Source of the DNA: SMWD01 sp002729875
Lineage (GTDB): Bacteria; Pseudomonadota; Gammaproteobacteria; Steroidobacterales; GCA-2729495
Length of the DNA: 64,000 nucleotides
Direction of reading: 5' to 3'
Assembly (NCBI GenBank): GCA_036010905.1
Contig: DASCMH010000065.1
Location: forward strand, 62,001-126,000
Shown: positions 16,532 to 25,376 of the stretch, piece by piece
Position numbering within the stretch: position 1 is the first letter of the stretch
How the letters are laid out: every line of letters begins with the position of its first letter
The notes under the pieces: model-generated
Told to the model about the DNA's origin: nothing
Seen by the model: the letters and a program-made list of their open reading frames with translations, nothing else
Database searches by the model: none
Made by a program: the position numbers and the translations under genes

Positions 16532-17844
16532 CGACCCGCATGAAACAACTCACCTGGTCAGGACTGGATGAGGCGGCGCGACTCGACGTGCTGGCCCGTC
16601 CCGCCGTGACCCGCAACCCGGAGATGGACAACCAGGTTGCTGAAATCATCCGCCAGGTCCGTGAAAATGGTGATGTGGCGCTGCGTGAGCTTACCCTGCG
16701 CTTTGATCGGCTGGAACTCGACGGCCTGCGAGTTGCTACTGAAGAAGTCAAGCTGGCCGAGCAACAAGTCGACACAGCAGCACGAGCCGCCATGGCAACG
16801 GCAATTCGTAACATCAAATCCTTCCACAGCGCACAACTCACCGATCCGGTCCGGGTCGAAACGGCACCCGGCGTCATCTGTGAACGCATTAACCGGCCGA
16901 TCGGCGCGGTCGGCCTGTATGTCCCTGCCGGCAGTGCACCGTTACCCTCAACCGCAATCATGCTTGCCGTGCCGGCCCAACTTGCTCAATGCCCGATCCG
17001 CATCCTCTGCACACCGCCGCGACCCGATGGCCGCGCCGATCCTGCGGTCGTGGTTGCCGCCCGAATGTGCGGAATAACTGAAATCTTTAAAGTCGGCGGC
17101 GCCCAGGCCATCGCGGCCATGGCTTATGGAACCCGGAGCATTACAAAAGTCGACAAAGTGTTCGGCCCGGGCAATGCGTGGGTTACCGCAGCAAAAACGG
17201 CGGTCGCCGCTGATGCTGCCGGCGCAGCGCTGGATATGCCGGCCGGGCCCTCGGAAGTCATGGTGCTTGCTGATGGTTCGACTGAGCCGCGCTTCGTGGC
17301 ACTCGACCTGCTGTCACAGGCCGAACATGGTGCGGATTCCCAGGCGATACTGGTCTGTACCGATACCGACTTTGCCGATGCCGTGGCCACGGCCATCGAA
17401 GCTGCCCTGCCCGCACTGCCGCGCCGCGAGATCATTGAACAATCACTGAATCATAGTGTCTGCCTGCTCGTCGACAGCATCGCCGACGGCATCGGCATTG
17501 CCAATGACTATGCCGCTGAACATCTAATAATTCAGATTAACAATCCTAGACAATATATTGATTTAATTAATAATGCTGGATCTATTTTTCTTGGTCCATG
17601 GACCCCTGAGTCGGTGGGCGATTACTGTAGCGGCACTAACCATGTCTTGCCAACCTACGGCTTTGCGCGCAATTACAGCGGTTTGTCCGTGCGTGATTTT
17701 CAGAAACAACTGACGCTGCAGGAATTGTCGCGATCCGGGCTGGCAGGACTGGCTCCGACCGTACTAACCCTCGCCGGACTCGAAGGGCTGCAGGCCCATG
17801 CGCAGGCCGTGGCAGTAAGACTCGACGATAGTGATGACTTATGA
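16528..17844 (+). CDS. hisD: Histidinol dehydrogenase
   Basis: A 438-residue zinc enzyme that oxidises L-histidinol to histidine in two NAD-dependent steps. It shows VGLYVPAGSAPLPST (about residues 130-144), the QAEHGADSQA segment carrying zinc and catalytic ligands near 268, and GDYCSGTNHVLPT near 367. The length matches E. coli HisD (434). ATG start and TGA stop both lie in four-base overlaps with neighbouring cistrons. A short AT-rich patch at about 17520-17590 stands out from the gene's otherwise GC-richer codon use. Confidence 0.97.
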   Translation: MTTRMKQLTWSGLDEAARLDVLARPAVTRNPEMDNQVAEIIRQVRENGDVALRELTLRFDRLELDGLRVATEEVKLAEQQVDTAARAAMATAIRNIKSFHSAQLTDPVRVETAPGVICERINRPIGAVGLYVPAGSAPLPSTAIMLAVPAQLAQCPIRILCTPPRPDGRADPAVVVAARMCGITEIFKVGGAQAIAAMAYGTRSITKVDKVFGPGNAWVTAAKTAVAADAAGAALDMPAGPSEVMVLADGSTEPRFVALDLLSQAEHGADSQAILVCTDTDFADAVATAIEAALPALPRREIIEQSLNHSVCLLVDSIADGIGIANDYAAEHLIIQINNPRQYIDLINNAGSIFLGPWTPESVGDYCSGTNHVLPTYGFARNYSGLSVRDFQKQLTLQELSRSGLAGLAPTVLTLAGLEGLQAHAQAVAVRLDDSDDL

Positions 17845-18914
17845 GTGATGCAAAAGACCTGGCACGCCCCGAAATACGGGATTTACGCCCTTACCGTGCT
17901 GCGCCTTACAAGGCCGGTCTGCTGCGCCTGAATGCTAATGAAACACCCTGGCGTCCATCCGGCGACAACAGCGCCGACGGACTCAATCACTATCCTGAAG
18001 TACGCCCGTTTCACCTGCAGGAAACACTGGCCTTGCGTTACGGCATAGATCCCGGTCAGGTACTCGTTACGCGCGGTTCGAGTGACGCCATCGACCTGCT
18101 GATCCGCTGTTTCTGCCGACCGGCGGAAGATGACATCGTGATCTGCCCACCGACGTTTGGCATGTACGAGGTTTATGCGCAGCTACAGGGAGCCGGCATC
18201 ATCAAGGTTCCACTGGATGTGCAGCAAGGTTATGCGCTAGATCTTGCCGGTATCGAAACTGTGCTATCACCACGTACAAAATTGCTATTTGTATGTTCGC
18301 CCAATAATCCGACCGGCAACCGGATTGCAACAGAGCAAATCGACTCAGCCTGCAGGGCTGTCAAGGGTAACGGACTGGTTGTCGTCGATGCGGCTTATAT
18401 CGAATTTTCCAGCTCCGACCCGACCCGGGAACTGCTCGACCGGCACGACAATATTGTCATTCTCAGAACGCTGTCCAAAGCATTTGGACTGGCCGGTATC
18501 CGCTGTGGAGCGGCACTCGCATCAGCAGCGATTATTGATCTGGTCGGTTGCATACTGCCGCCGTATGTATACCCGACGCCCTGCGCCGATGCTGCACTGG
18601 CCGGACTCAGTGCGGATGATGAACTTAATCAGCGGGTTGCAACTTTACGCAGTGAACGCCAACGGCTCAGTGCAGCGCTGGCAAACCTGCCCGGTGTCGA
18701 ACAGGTTCTGCCATCGGAAGCCAACTTTGTGCTGGTCCGGGCATCCGAACCTGCCCGGCTCGTAGCAGCAGCAAAAGATGGCGGGGTACTAATCCGCGAT
18801 TTCAGTTGGGATCCGTTTACTCCCGGTTGCCTGCGAATCACGATCGGCAGCGCCGAACAAAACGATCAATTACTTGCAGCCCTGGCCGGACAACGAAATG
18901 AAGCGGAGAGCTAA
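17841..18914 (+). CDS. hisC: Histidinol-phosphate aminotransferase
   Basis: A 357-residue class II PLP aminotransferase that converts imidazole-acetol phosphate to histidinol phosphate. The PLP lysine is K213 in LSKAFGLAG (K214 in E. coli HisC). LRLNANETPW near residue 30 and SPNNPTGN near 155 are family hallmarks. Its place in the operon makes it the histidine-pathway copy, distinct from the second hisC at about 60 kb. It overlaps hisD by 4 nt. Confidence 0.96.
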   Translation: MSDAKDLARPEIRDLRPYRAAPYKAGLLRLNANETPWRPSGDNSADGLNHYPEVRPFHLQETLALRYGIDPGQVLVTRGSSDAIDLLIRCFCRPAEDDIVICPPTFGMYEVYAQLQGAGIIKVPLDVQQGYALDLAGIETVLSPRTKLLFVCSPNNPTGNRIATEQIDSACRAVKGNGLVVVDAAYIEFSSSDPTRELLDRHDNIVILRTLSKAFGLAGIRCGAALASAAIIDLVGCILPPYVYPTPCADAALAGLSADDELNQRVATLRSERQRLSAALANLPGVEQVLPSEANFVLVRASEPARLVAAAKDGGVLIRDFSWDPFTPGCLRITIGSAEQNDQLLAALAGQRNEAES

Positions 18915-18916
18915 CG

Positions 18917-20002
18917 ATGTCTGAATTACAAAAGATCGCTTTCCTTGATCGCGACGGCACGCTGATCTGGGAACCTCCGGATGAACAGGTTGACCGACTC
19001 GACAAGATCAGCCTGCTGCCCGGCGTAATCCCGGCGCTGTTACGGATTAAGGCAGCCGGCTACCAGTTCGTCATGATCACCAACCAGGACGGACTCGGCA
19101 CTGACAGCTTCCCGGAAGATGCGTTTCGTGGTTGCCAGGACTTCATTCTCGAACTGTTTGCATCCCAGGGCATTGCATTTCGCGAGGTTTTTGTCTGCCC
19201 GCACTTTCCTGCCGATGGCTGCCAGTGCCGCAAACCCCTGCCCGGTCATATCGGTGACTTCATGCGCCAGGCCAGCGTTGATCGTGACATGAGCTTTGTT
19301 GCCGGCGACCGGGATACGGACCTTGAATTCGCTGCAGCCATTGGGCTTACCGGTTACCGACTGGCCAACCAGGATGCCAGTAACGGCGGTCTCGGCTGGG
19401 ATGAGCTTGCCCGCGATATCTGTGACCAGCCGCGCCGCGCCAGCGTGACGCGCAAAACCAGTGAAACCGATATCCGCATTGACATCGACCTTGATGGCGA
19501 GGAACCGATTGAGATCAACACCGGCATCGGCTTTTTTGATCATATGCTCGAACAAATTGCCAAGCATGGTGGTTTTTCGCTGGTATTAACCTGCAACGGA
19601 GATCTTGAAGTCGACGAACACCACACGGTCGAGGATGTCGCGCTGGCACTCGGCAAGGCATTCAGCGCCGCGCTGGGGGATAAGCGTGGAATCGGGCGTT
19701 ACGGCTTTACACTGCCTATGGATGAGGCGCAGGCACAGGTTGCACTCGATCTCGCCGGGCGTGCCGTTTTCCGCTTTGCCGGTGAATTCCCTCGCGATTC
19801 GGTCGGTGAATTACCGACTGAAATGGTCGTACACTTCTTCCGCTCATTGTCTGACAGCCTGGGCGCTGCCCTGCACATCAGCGTTGAGGGCGAGAATACA
19901 CACCACATGGTTGAAGGCTGCTTCAAGGCCACCGGACGTGCCCTGCGGCAGGCAAAAACCCGGCACGGCACCGAACTGCCGAGCACCAAGGGAACGCTGT
20001 AG
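18917..20002 (+). CDS. hisB: Bifunctional histidinol-phosphatase/imidazoleglycerol-phosphate dehydratase
   Basis: A 361-residue fusion like that of enterobacteria and xanthomonads. The N-terminal HAD phosphatase (about 1-165) has nucleophile and acid Asp at D11 and D13 in FLDRDGTL, and a Cys/His zinc loop VCPHFPADGCQCRKP near 92. The C-terminal dehydratase (about 170-361) has GIGFFDHMLEQIAKHG and DEHHTVEDVALALG, the metal-binding His-rich motifs. It therefore performs steps 6 and 8 of the pathway. The ATG lies 2 nt after hisC. Confidence 0.97.
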   Translation: MSELQKIAFLDRDGTLIWEPPDEQVDRLDKISLLPGVIPALLRIKAAGYQFVMITNQDGLGTDSFPEDAFRGCQDFILELFASQGIAFREVFVCPHFPADGCQCRKPLPGHIGDFMRQASVDRDMSFVAGDRDTDLEFAAAIGLTGYRLANQDASNGGLGWDELARDICDQPRRASVTRKTSETDIRIDIDLDGEEPIEINTGIGFFDHMLEQIAKHGGFSLVLTCNGDLEVDEHHTVEDVALALGKAFSAALGDKRGIGRYGFTLPMDEAQAQVALDLAGRAVFRFAGEFPRDSVGELPTEMVVHFFRSLSDSLGAALHISVEGENTHHMVEGCFKATGRALRQAKTRHGTELPSTKGTL

Positions 20003-20011
20003 GGCCGCATC

Positions 20012-20611
20012 ATGGGAACACCGACGGTCGCAATCATCGATAGTGGTGGCGCAAATATCGCCTCGCTGGAATATGCCCTGGCTCGTCTCGGGATTACCGG
20101 CCAACTGACGGTGGATGCGGACACCATTACAGCTGCAAGTCACGTCATTTTGCCCGGGGTTGGTGCGGCGGCAGATTCCATGGTCAGGCTCAGGAAAGCC
20201 GGACTCATCGATTTAATCCCCGCATTAAGCCAGCCATTCCTGGGCATTTGTCTCGGCCTGCAACTATTGTTCAGCGCATCCGAGGAAGACGACACCCGGT
20301 GTCTTGGCATTTTCCCCGGTACGGCACGTATATTTGTACCTACACCTGAGCGAGCTGTGCCACACATGGGCTGGAATCAAATCACCCGAACTCGCAACTC
20401 CGATTTGCTGCACGGAATCCCTGATAGTTCACACTTTTATTTCGTGCACAGTTATGCCGTTGGGGTTACCGATGATACGCTGGCCTTAGCAGAGTACGGC
20501 ATCCCGTTCACGGCGATAGTCGAACGGGGCAACTTTTCCGCCACTCAATTTCACCCTGAGCGTTCCGGGAAATTTGGCGCACGGCTACTGAAAAATTTTC
20601 TTAATCGATAA
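20012..20611 (+). CDS. hisH: Imidazole glycerol phosphate synthase, glutaminase subunit
   Basis: A 199-residue class I glutamine amidotransferase that feeds ammonia to HisF. The catalytic triad is visible: C80 in GICLGLQLLF, and H181 and E183 in FHPERSGKFG. VDSGGANIAS-type N-terminus and PHMGWNQ near 117 are family features. It lies 9 nt after hisB and 3 nt before hisA. Confidence 0.96.
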   Translation: MGTPTVAIIDSGGANIASLEYALARLGITGQLTVDADTITAASHVILPGVGAAADSMVRLRKAGLIDLIPALSQPFLGICLGLQLLFSASEEDDTRCLGIFPGTARIFVPTPERAVPHMGWNQITRTRNSDLLHGIPDSSHFYFVHSYAVGVTDDTLALAEYGIPFTAIVERGNFSATQFHPERSGKFGARLLKNFLNR

Positions 20612-20614
20612 CTC

Positions 20615-21373
20615 ATGAATACAGCCCGCAACAAACTTGAAGTCATTCCTGCAATCGACCTGCTCGGCGGTAACGTGGTACGCCTTTTCCAGGGCGATTT
20701 TGATCAGGTTACCGAATATATTCGTGACCCGCTGGAACTGGCAAAACGCTACGCAGATTCAGGCGTTACGCGCCTGCACATCGTCGATCTTGATGGCGCC
20801 AGAACGGGTCATCCCACCAACCTGCCGATCATCGAATCACTGGTCACAGTGGGACTTGAGATCCAGGCCGGGGGCGGCATTCGTAACCTTGAACGGCTTA
20901 ATGCATTGTTCGCCAGCGGCGTCACGCGCGCCGTGATAGGTTCTGTTGCGGTCGAAAATCGTGATGAAGTGGCAAACTGGATCGATATCGTCGGTAAAGA
21001 TCGGATTATTCTGGCCGTAGATATCCGCCTTGGCGAAGACGGCGAACCGGAGCTACTGACCCGCGGCTGGCAGGCCGGCAGCGGTCAATCATTGTGGCCA
21101 CTGGTCGATTATTATCTCGAACAGGGCGCCAGCGAGTTTTTATGCACCGATATTGCCAAAGACGGCACGCTGCAGGGTCCGAACCTGGCCCTGTATAAGT
21201 TGTGTGCCACACGTTTTCCGAATGCTGAATTCATTGCCTCGGGCGGTGTCAGCCAACTTGCCGATCTTGTAGCCCTCGAACAAACCGGTATTACCCGGGT
21301 AGTCACCGGCAAGGCACTGCTGGACGGTCGACTTACACTTGAGGAGATAACCCAATTCTCGCGCGGCGCATAA
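20615..21373 (+). CDS. hisA: ProFAR isomerase (1-(5-phosphoribosyl)-5-[(phosphoribosylamino)methylideneamino]imidazole-4-carboxamide isomerase)
   Basis: A 252-residue half-barrel-duplicated TIM barrel. The catalytic Asp pair is at D15 in IPAIDLLGG and in LAVDIR near residue 130. The phosphate-binding ASGGVSQLADL near 208 and QAGGGIR near 88 are present. Its last codons contain the Shine-Dalgarno and start of hisF: the two genes overlap by 19 nt if hisF begins at 21355. Confidence 0.96.
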   Translation: MNTARNKLEVIPAIDLLGGNVVRLFQGDFDQVTEYIRDPLELAKRYADSGVTRLHIVDLDGARTGHPTNLPIIESLVTVGLEIQAGGGIRNLERLNALFASGVTRAVIGSVAVENRDEVANWIDIVGKDRIILAVDIRLGEDGEPELLTRGWQAGSGQSLWPLVDYYLEQGASEFLCTDIAKDGTLQGPNLALYKLCATRFPNAEFIASGGVSQLADLVALEQTGITRVVTGKALLDGRLTLEEITQFSRGA

Positions 21374-22122
21374 TCCCCTGCCTTGATGTCCGTGACGGAC
21401 AGGTCGTCAAAGGTGTTCGCTTTCGTGACCACAAGGTCATGGGCGACATCATGGAACTTGCCACGCGCTACGTCAGCGAAGGCGCCGACGAACTGGTGTT
21501 TTACGACATCACAGCAAGCCCGGACGGACGTTCGGTCGACCGCCTGTGGATCAACCGGGTTGCCGAAGTACTGGATATCCCTTTCTCGGTTGCCGGCGGA
21601 ATTCGCAGCATCGCTGATGCCGAAGAAGTCCTGAATTACGGCGCTGACAAAATATCAATCAACACACCGGCACTTGCAACCCCGGAGCTTATCGATCAGC
21701 TCGCCAAACGTTTCGGTTCGCAATGCGTCGTTATCGGGATCGACAGTCTCGCCGAAAATGACACCTACCGCGTTTACCAGAATACCGGGGACCCGGACAA
21801 GACGAGCCATAGCGGGCGGACTACAATCGACTGGGTACGTGAGGTTCAGGAACGCGGTGCTGGCGAGATCGTGCTCAACTGTATGAACCAGGATGGCGTT
21901 CGAGACGGCTACGATGTGCCGCAACTCAAGCTGGTGCGTAACAATTGCACATTGCCGCTGATCGCATCCGGCGGTGCCGGTTCAATGCAGCACTTTGCCG
22001 AGGTATTCAAGCAGGCCAACGTTGATGGCGGCCTGGCAGCCAGCGTTTTTCATAGTGCGGCGATTAATATCGGAGATTTGAAAAACTATTTGCACGAACA
22101 GTCTATCGAGGTCCGAATATGA
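21355..22122 (+). CDS. hisF: Imidazole glycerol phosphate synthase, cyclase subunit; probable ATT start
   Basis: A 255-residue (alpha/beta)8 barrel that closes the imidazole ring using ammonia from HisH. The first ATG (21439) would remove strand 1 with its catalytic Asp. The frame upstream encodes ILARRIIPCLDVRDGQVVKG and runs back to a TGA at 21340-21342. Between that stop and 21439 there is no ATG, GTG, TTG or CTG. Starting at ATT 21355 puts the catalytic aspartates exactly at D11 (CLDV) and D130 (GIDS), the standard HisF numbering. GAGGAG (21341-21346) lies 8 nt upstream of the ATT. ATA or ATC codons slightly downstream are less well placed. The stop overlaps hisE by 4 nt. Confidence 0.9.
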   Translation: MLARRIIPCLDVRDGQVVKGVRFRDHKVMGDIMELATRYVSEGADELVFYDITASPDGRSVDRLWINRVAEVLDIPFSVAGGIRSIADAEEVLNYGADKISINTPALATPELIDQLAKRFGSQCVVIGIDSLAENDTYRVYQNTGDPDKTSHSGRTTIDWVREVQERGAGEIVLNCMNQDGVRDGYDVPQLKLVRNNCTLPLIASGGAGSMQHFAEVFKQANVDGGLAASVFHSAAINIGDLKNYLHEQSIEVRI

Positions 22123-22415
22123 GTAACACACAAGACATAGAATTTTTACTGACACTGGAAGCCGTCATTGCATCGCGACGCGGTGCACCGGTCGAAGACA
22201 GTTACACAGCCAAATTATTTGCTGCCGGTGCATCGCGCATTGCACAAAAGGTCGGCGAGGAAGGCGTTGAACTTGCCCTGGCCGGCGTACAGGGCGAAAG
22301 AGATGAGATTCTTCTGGAGGCTGCAGACCTGATCTATCACCTCCTCGTAATGCTACAAAATCACGAGATATCGCTGGCTGACGTCGTAAGTGAGCTCAAG
22401 GCACGACATGACTAG
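22119..22415 (+). CDS. hisE: Phosphoribosyl-ATP pyrophosphatase (HisE only)
   Basis: A 98-residue all-helical MazG-like enzyme that removes pyrophosphate from phosphoribosyl-ATP. EEGVELALAG near residues 48-57 and ADLIYHLLVML near 68-78 supply the magnesium-binding acidic residues. In many gammaproteobacteria this position is filled by a fused hisIE of about 200 residues; here the HisI cyclohydrolase half is absent, so PR-AMP cyclohydrolase must be encoded elsewhere. It is the last gene of the operon. The 79-nt gap to the convergent lysC-lysA gene holds a TTAACC/GGTTAA hairpin (about 22482-22500) without a U-tract. Confidence 0.95.
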   Translation: MSNTQDIEFLLTLEAVIASRRGAPVEDSYTAKLFAAGASRIAQKVGEEGVELALAGVQGERDEILLEAADLIYHLLVMLQNHEISLADVVSELKARHD

Positions 22416-22494
22416 GCCGTCAGGGCGGTGTAAATAGTGTTACCGGCAATGGATAGCAACAGGTTGACCGCATAATCGATTAACCATGCATGGG

Positions 22495-25119
22495 TTAAAT
22501 TGTTACTTCACGTGCCGGTTCACGCAGGTTGTAGTTTGAACTCATGACAAAACCGTAGGCCCCGGCATTAGCCACTAACAGGATATCACCTTCGCTACAA
22601 GCCGGGAGCAATCGTTCCGTACCCAACTTGTCACCAGTCTCGCAGATTGGCCCGACAACATTCACGACTTGCTCGGAGGAATCACCCAGACGGGTCAGAT
22701 TGGCAATCTCATGATACGCGCCATATAACGCCGGTCTTATTAATGAATTCATACCGGTACTGACACCCACGTATTGCACTTCGCCCTTGCCTTTGATTTG
22801 CGTCACGGAGGCCAGCAATACACCAGCCTGGGCTACGACATAGCGTCCCGGCTCCATCCACAACTGGTATTGCGGATGAGCAGCCTTGAGCTCGGCAACA
22901 CTCGCATCAAGCGCGGTCATGTCCAATACATCCTGTCCCGGTTTCTCCGGCACACCAAGGCCACCACCAAGGTCGAGTATCTTTACATCAGCGAATTCCT
23001 GCGCAACATCAAGTAACTGCACGGCAACATCCTGCCAGTTATCAGGCTGCAGAATTCCGCTGCCCGTATGCGCATGCAGGCCAACAATGCGGACATCATG
23101 TTGCCGGGCCAATTCACTGGCCTCATCAAGTTCAAACAACGGGATGCCGAACTTGGAATGAATGCCGGCCGTACGGACATGTTCATGATGCCCCCGGCCG
23201 CGACCCGTATCGAGCCGCAGGAAGACATTACGGCCACGAAACATTTCGCCCCATTCCTTGAGCGGATGCAGATTATCAAGAGTCACCCAGACGCCACATT
23301 CGAGGGCATACGCATATTCCTCGCGCGGAGCAAAGTTCGGAGTAAACAGGATGCGCTGAGGATCAAGATCAGGGAACTGCGCCAGAACATGAGCAATCTC
23401 ACCCGGCGACACGCATTCAAAATTAATGCCAGTAGCTTCAACCGTACGTAAAACCTTTGGGTGACTGTTGGCTTTGATCGCATAAAATATCTGATCAATG
23501 TTTTTTAGTGACTGTAGTCGCTCACACGCACCACGAATGGATTCGGTATCGTAGACATATGACGAAGCGGCTTCGGCACCGATTTCGAGCAATTGTTGTC
23601 GTTTCTGCACCCACCAGGGTTCGCTGTCGGCAGCAACCGGAAGCGAATCAATTTGCAGTTCCGCCCAGGTCGGACCGAACACATCATCAGTTCTGGTCGG
23701 GCCAAGATCGTGATGCAGCTGTTTGATCAGGCGATGTGCCTGACCTTCCTCAACCACAAAGCTCAGATTCAGGTCATTGGCGGCCTGGCTGACGAGGTGA
23801 ATCCGATGCTCGGCAAATACTGCAAACGCCGGGCCGATTTCATGCAGCATGGCACGAATTTTTTGCCCCACAAGACTGACGACCTCGGCCTTGGTGATAA
23901 TTTCAACCCGGCACAACCTCTCAAGCAATTGGCACAGGCGCGCAAGCGTGCCACTATCGATGGGTTCCTGCCCCATATCAAGTGTTACCGTCACGTTGCT
24001 CTCGGCTGTGGAGACAAGATCAATCGACAGGCCCATATCACTGAAACAGCGAAATGCCTCGGCCAGGAATCCGACCTCGTGCCACATGCCGACCGTTTCC
24101 ATCGATACAACCGTAATGTCAGAACGACTGGAAATTGCCTTGACCGCCGGCGCATCACTGCCCGGATCAGCGCTGATCAGCGTACCGTCCAGCGCCGGTT
24201 GCAATGTACAGCGAACCCGCAGCGGTATGGCATGCATCCTGACCGGGCGAATACAGCGCGGATGCAGCACCGACCCACCGGTCGATGCAATCTCCTGAGC
24301 TTCCTGGTAGCTGAGCGTCTTCAGTAACCGGGCTCCGCTGACGAGGTGGGGATTAGCGCTGAACATGCCGGGTACATCGGTCCAGATTTCAAGGCCAACA
24401 GCATTGAGTTTAGCGGCAAAATATGCGGCAGACGTGTCCGAACCACCGCGACCGAGCAATACACTGTCACCATCCGGATTTCGGGCGATGAATCCCTGCG
24501 TCAGGATTACACCGTCGCTGCTTGCCAATCGGTTTTGCAGGGACTCATCAGTATCGAATGCACAACTTGCCGACAGGTACCTAGATTGCTCGTTCTCATG
24601 CGGCACATCGATAGTTTGCAAAATGTCACGTGCATCGGTCCAGGTAACCGACAACCCCTGCGACTGCAGGTAGGCAGCACCCAGTGTAGACGCCATCAAT
24701 TCACCAAGAGCCATAACTTTAACGTGCACACGCGGGCTTATTTCCCTGATCAGGCGAATGCCGGCCAGCAATTGCTCGAGTTCACCGATAAACCCCGTCA
24801 ACAGTGCCTGGCCATCGATGCCGAGATCTGCTGCCAGTTGCATATGTAAGGCGATGATCTCTTCGCACTGGTGCCGGCAATCTCCCTCAACCGCAGCAGT
24901 CAGCACTGCTTGCAGACGGTTCGACACACCGGCAAGCGCCGAGTGAACGACAACCGGACGGTAACCGGAGGTCTGTCGCTCGCGAACCAAATCGCGAATC
25001 GTCTCCCATCGCTGAACCGATGACACGCTCGTACCACCGAATTTCATGACCAGCCAGCGATGATCATTGGCTGCGGTTGCTGGTCGGGACGATAATGTGG
25101 CTTGCTTAACAGTGTTCAT
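22495..25119 (-). CDS. Bifunctional aspartate kinase/diaminopimelate decarboxylase
   Basis: An 874-residue fusion of the first and last enzymes of lysine synthesis. The aspartate kinase part (about 20-490) begins with KFGGTSV at residues 26-32 and includes two ACT-like regulatory segments between about 325 and 480. The C-terminal alanine-racemase-fold decarboxylase (about 490-874) has the PLP lysine K549 in FYAIKANSHP, HAHTGSGI near 685 and CETGDKL near 835. Such LysC-LysA fusions are known from Xanthomonas and relatives. Carrying both ends of the pathway on one chain suggests lysine feedback on both supply and final step. The gene has its own promoter and leader hairpin. Confidence 0.95.
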   Translation of the reverse strand: MNTVKQATLSSRPATAANDHRWLVMKFGGTSVSSVQRWETIRDLVRERQTSGYRPVVVHSALAGVSNRLQAVLTAAVEGDCRHQCEEIIALHMQLAADLGIDGQALLTGFIGELEQLLAGIRLIREISPRVHVKVMALGELMASTLGAAYLQSQGLSVTWTDARDILQTIDVPHENEQSRYLSASCAFDTDESLQNRLASSDGVILTQGFIARNPDGDSVLLGRGGSDTSAAYFAAKLNAVGLEIWTDVPGMFSANPHLVSGARLLKTLSYQEAQEIASTGGSVLHPRCIRPVRMHAIPLRVRCTLQPALDGTLISADPGSDAPAVKAISSRSDITVVSMETVGMWHEVGFLAEAFRCFSDMGLSIDLVSTAESNVTVTLDMGQEPIDSGTLARLCQLLERLCRVEIITKAEVVSLVGQKIRAMLHEIGPAFAVFAEHRIHLVSQAANDLNLSFVVEEGQAHRLIKQLHHDLGPTRTDDVFGPTWAELQIDSLPVAADSEPWWVQKRQQLLEIGAEAASSYVYDTESIRGACERLQSLKNIDQIFYAIKANSHPKVLRTVEATGINFECVSPGEIAHVLAQFPDLDPQRILFTPNFAPREEYAYALECGVWVTLDNLHPLKEWGEMFRGRNVFLRLDTGRGRGHHEHVRTAGIHSKFGIPLFELDEASELARQHDVRIVGLHAHTGSGILQPDNWQDVAVQLLDVAQEFADVKILDLGGGLGVPEKPGQDVLDMTALDASVAELKAAHPQYQLWMEPGRYVVAQAGVLLASVTQIKGKGEVQYVGVSTGMNSLIRPALYGAYHEIANLTRLGDSSEQVVNVVGPICETGDKLGTERLLPACSEGDILLVANAGAYGFVMSSNYNLREPAREVTI

Positions 25120-25160
25120 GTCATTGTCTGAGTTTGTCGTGGTCGGATTCCGGCTTGATG

Positions 25161-25199
25161 AAATAAAAAAGCCCGCTTCGGTTGGACCGTTGCGGGCTT
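25161..25199 (-). terminator. Terminator/attenuator hairpin 40 nt upstream of lysC-lysA
   Basis: On the minus strand AAGCCCGC pairs with GCGGGCTT (25169-25199), an inner CGGT/ACCG helix stacks inside, and a U-tract with TTTTTTATTT follows (25170-25161). Only about 40 nt separate the U-tract from the lysC-lysA ATG, too little for a promoter. A good promoter lies 140 nt further upstream. The hairpin is therefore likely to be an attenuator, though it may also end ilvD transcripts. Confidence 0.7.
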
Positions 25200-25336
25200 G
25201 CTGGTTATTCTCTTGCGCTGATTGCTATTGATTACACAACCGGGTGATTTACACCCACGCAACGATACCCGCACAGCCCACTGCCCTGCGTTTCATTGCC
25301 ATTCGTTTGTAATGCCCGACGCTAATCATGCGCGTG

Positions 25337-25365
25337 AGTAGACCTAAAGCTGGCCGCCAAGTCAA
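25337..25365 (-). promoter_or_regulatory. Sigma-70-like promoter of the lysC-lysA leader
   Basis: On the minus strand TTGACT (25365-25360), a 17-nt spacer and TCTACT (25342-25337) lie just after the ilvD stop. The transcript would have a leader of about 210 nt. It contains a small open frame of 26 codons (25329-25249, MISVGHYKRMAMKRR onward) that lacks a Shine-Dalgarno and has no run of lysine codons. No lysine-riboswitch consensus is visible. Confidence 0.55.
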
Positions 25366-25376
25366 GGTACCGCGGG

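Noticed and set aside
21355..21439. HisA-HisF being one frameshifted fusion gene
   Set aside because: hisA has a normal stop and complete C-terminus, hisF has its own Shine-Dalgarno at correct spacing, and adjacent separate genes are the rule in this operon.
23593..24327. A 244-codon open frame antisense to the lysC-lysA fusion
   Set aside because: It lies opposite a strongly conserved coding region, has no recognisable domains and its composition follows the codon pattern of the sense gene.
25120..25376. Lysine riboswitch upstream of the lysC-lysA gene
   Set aside because: The conserved L-box core segments are not present; only the terminator hairpin and a promoter can be supported.
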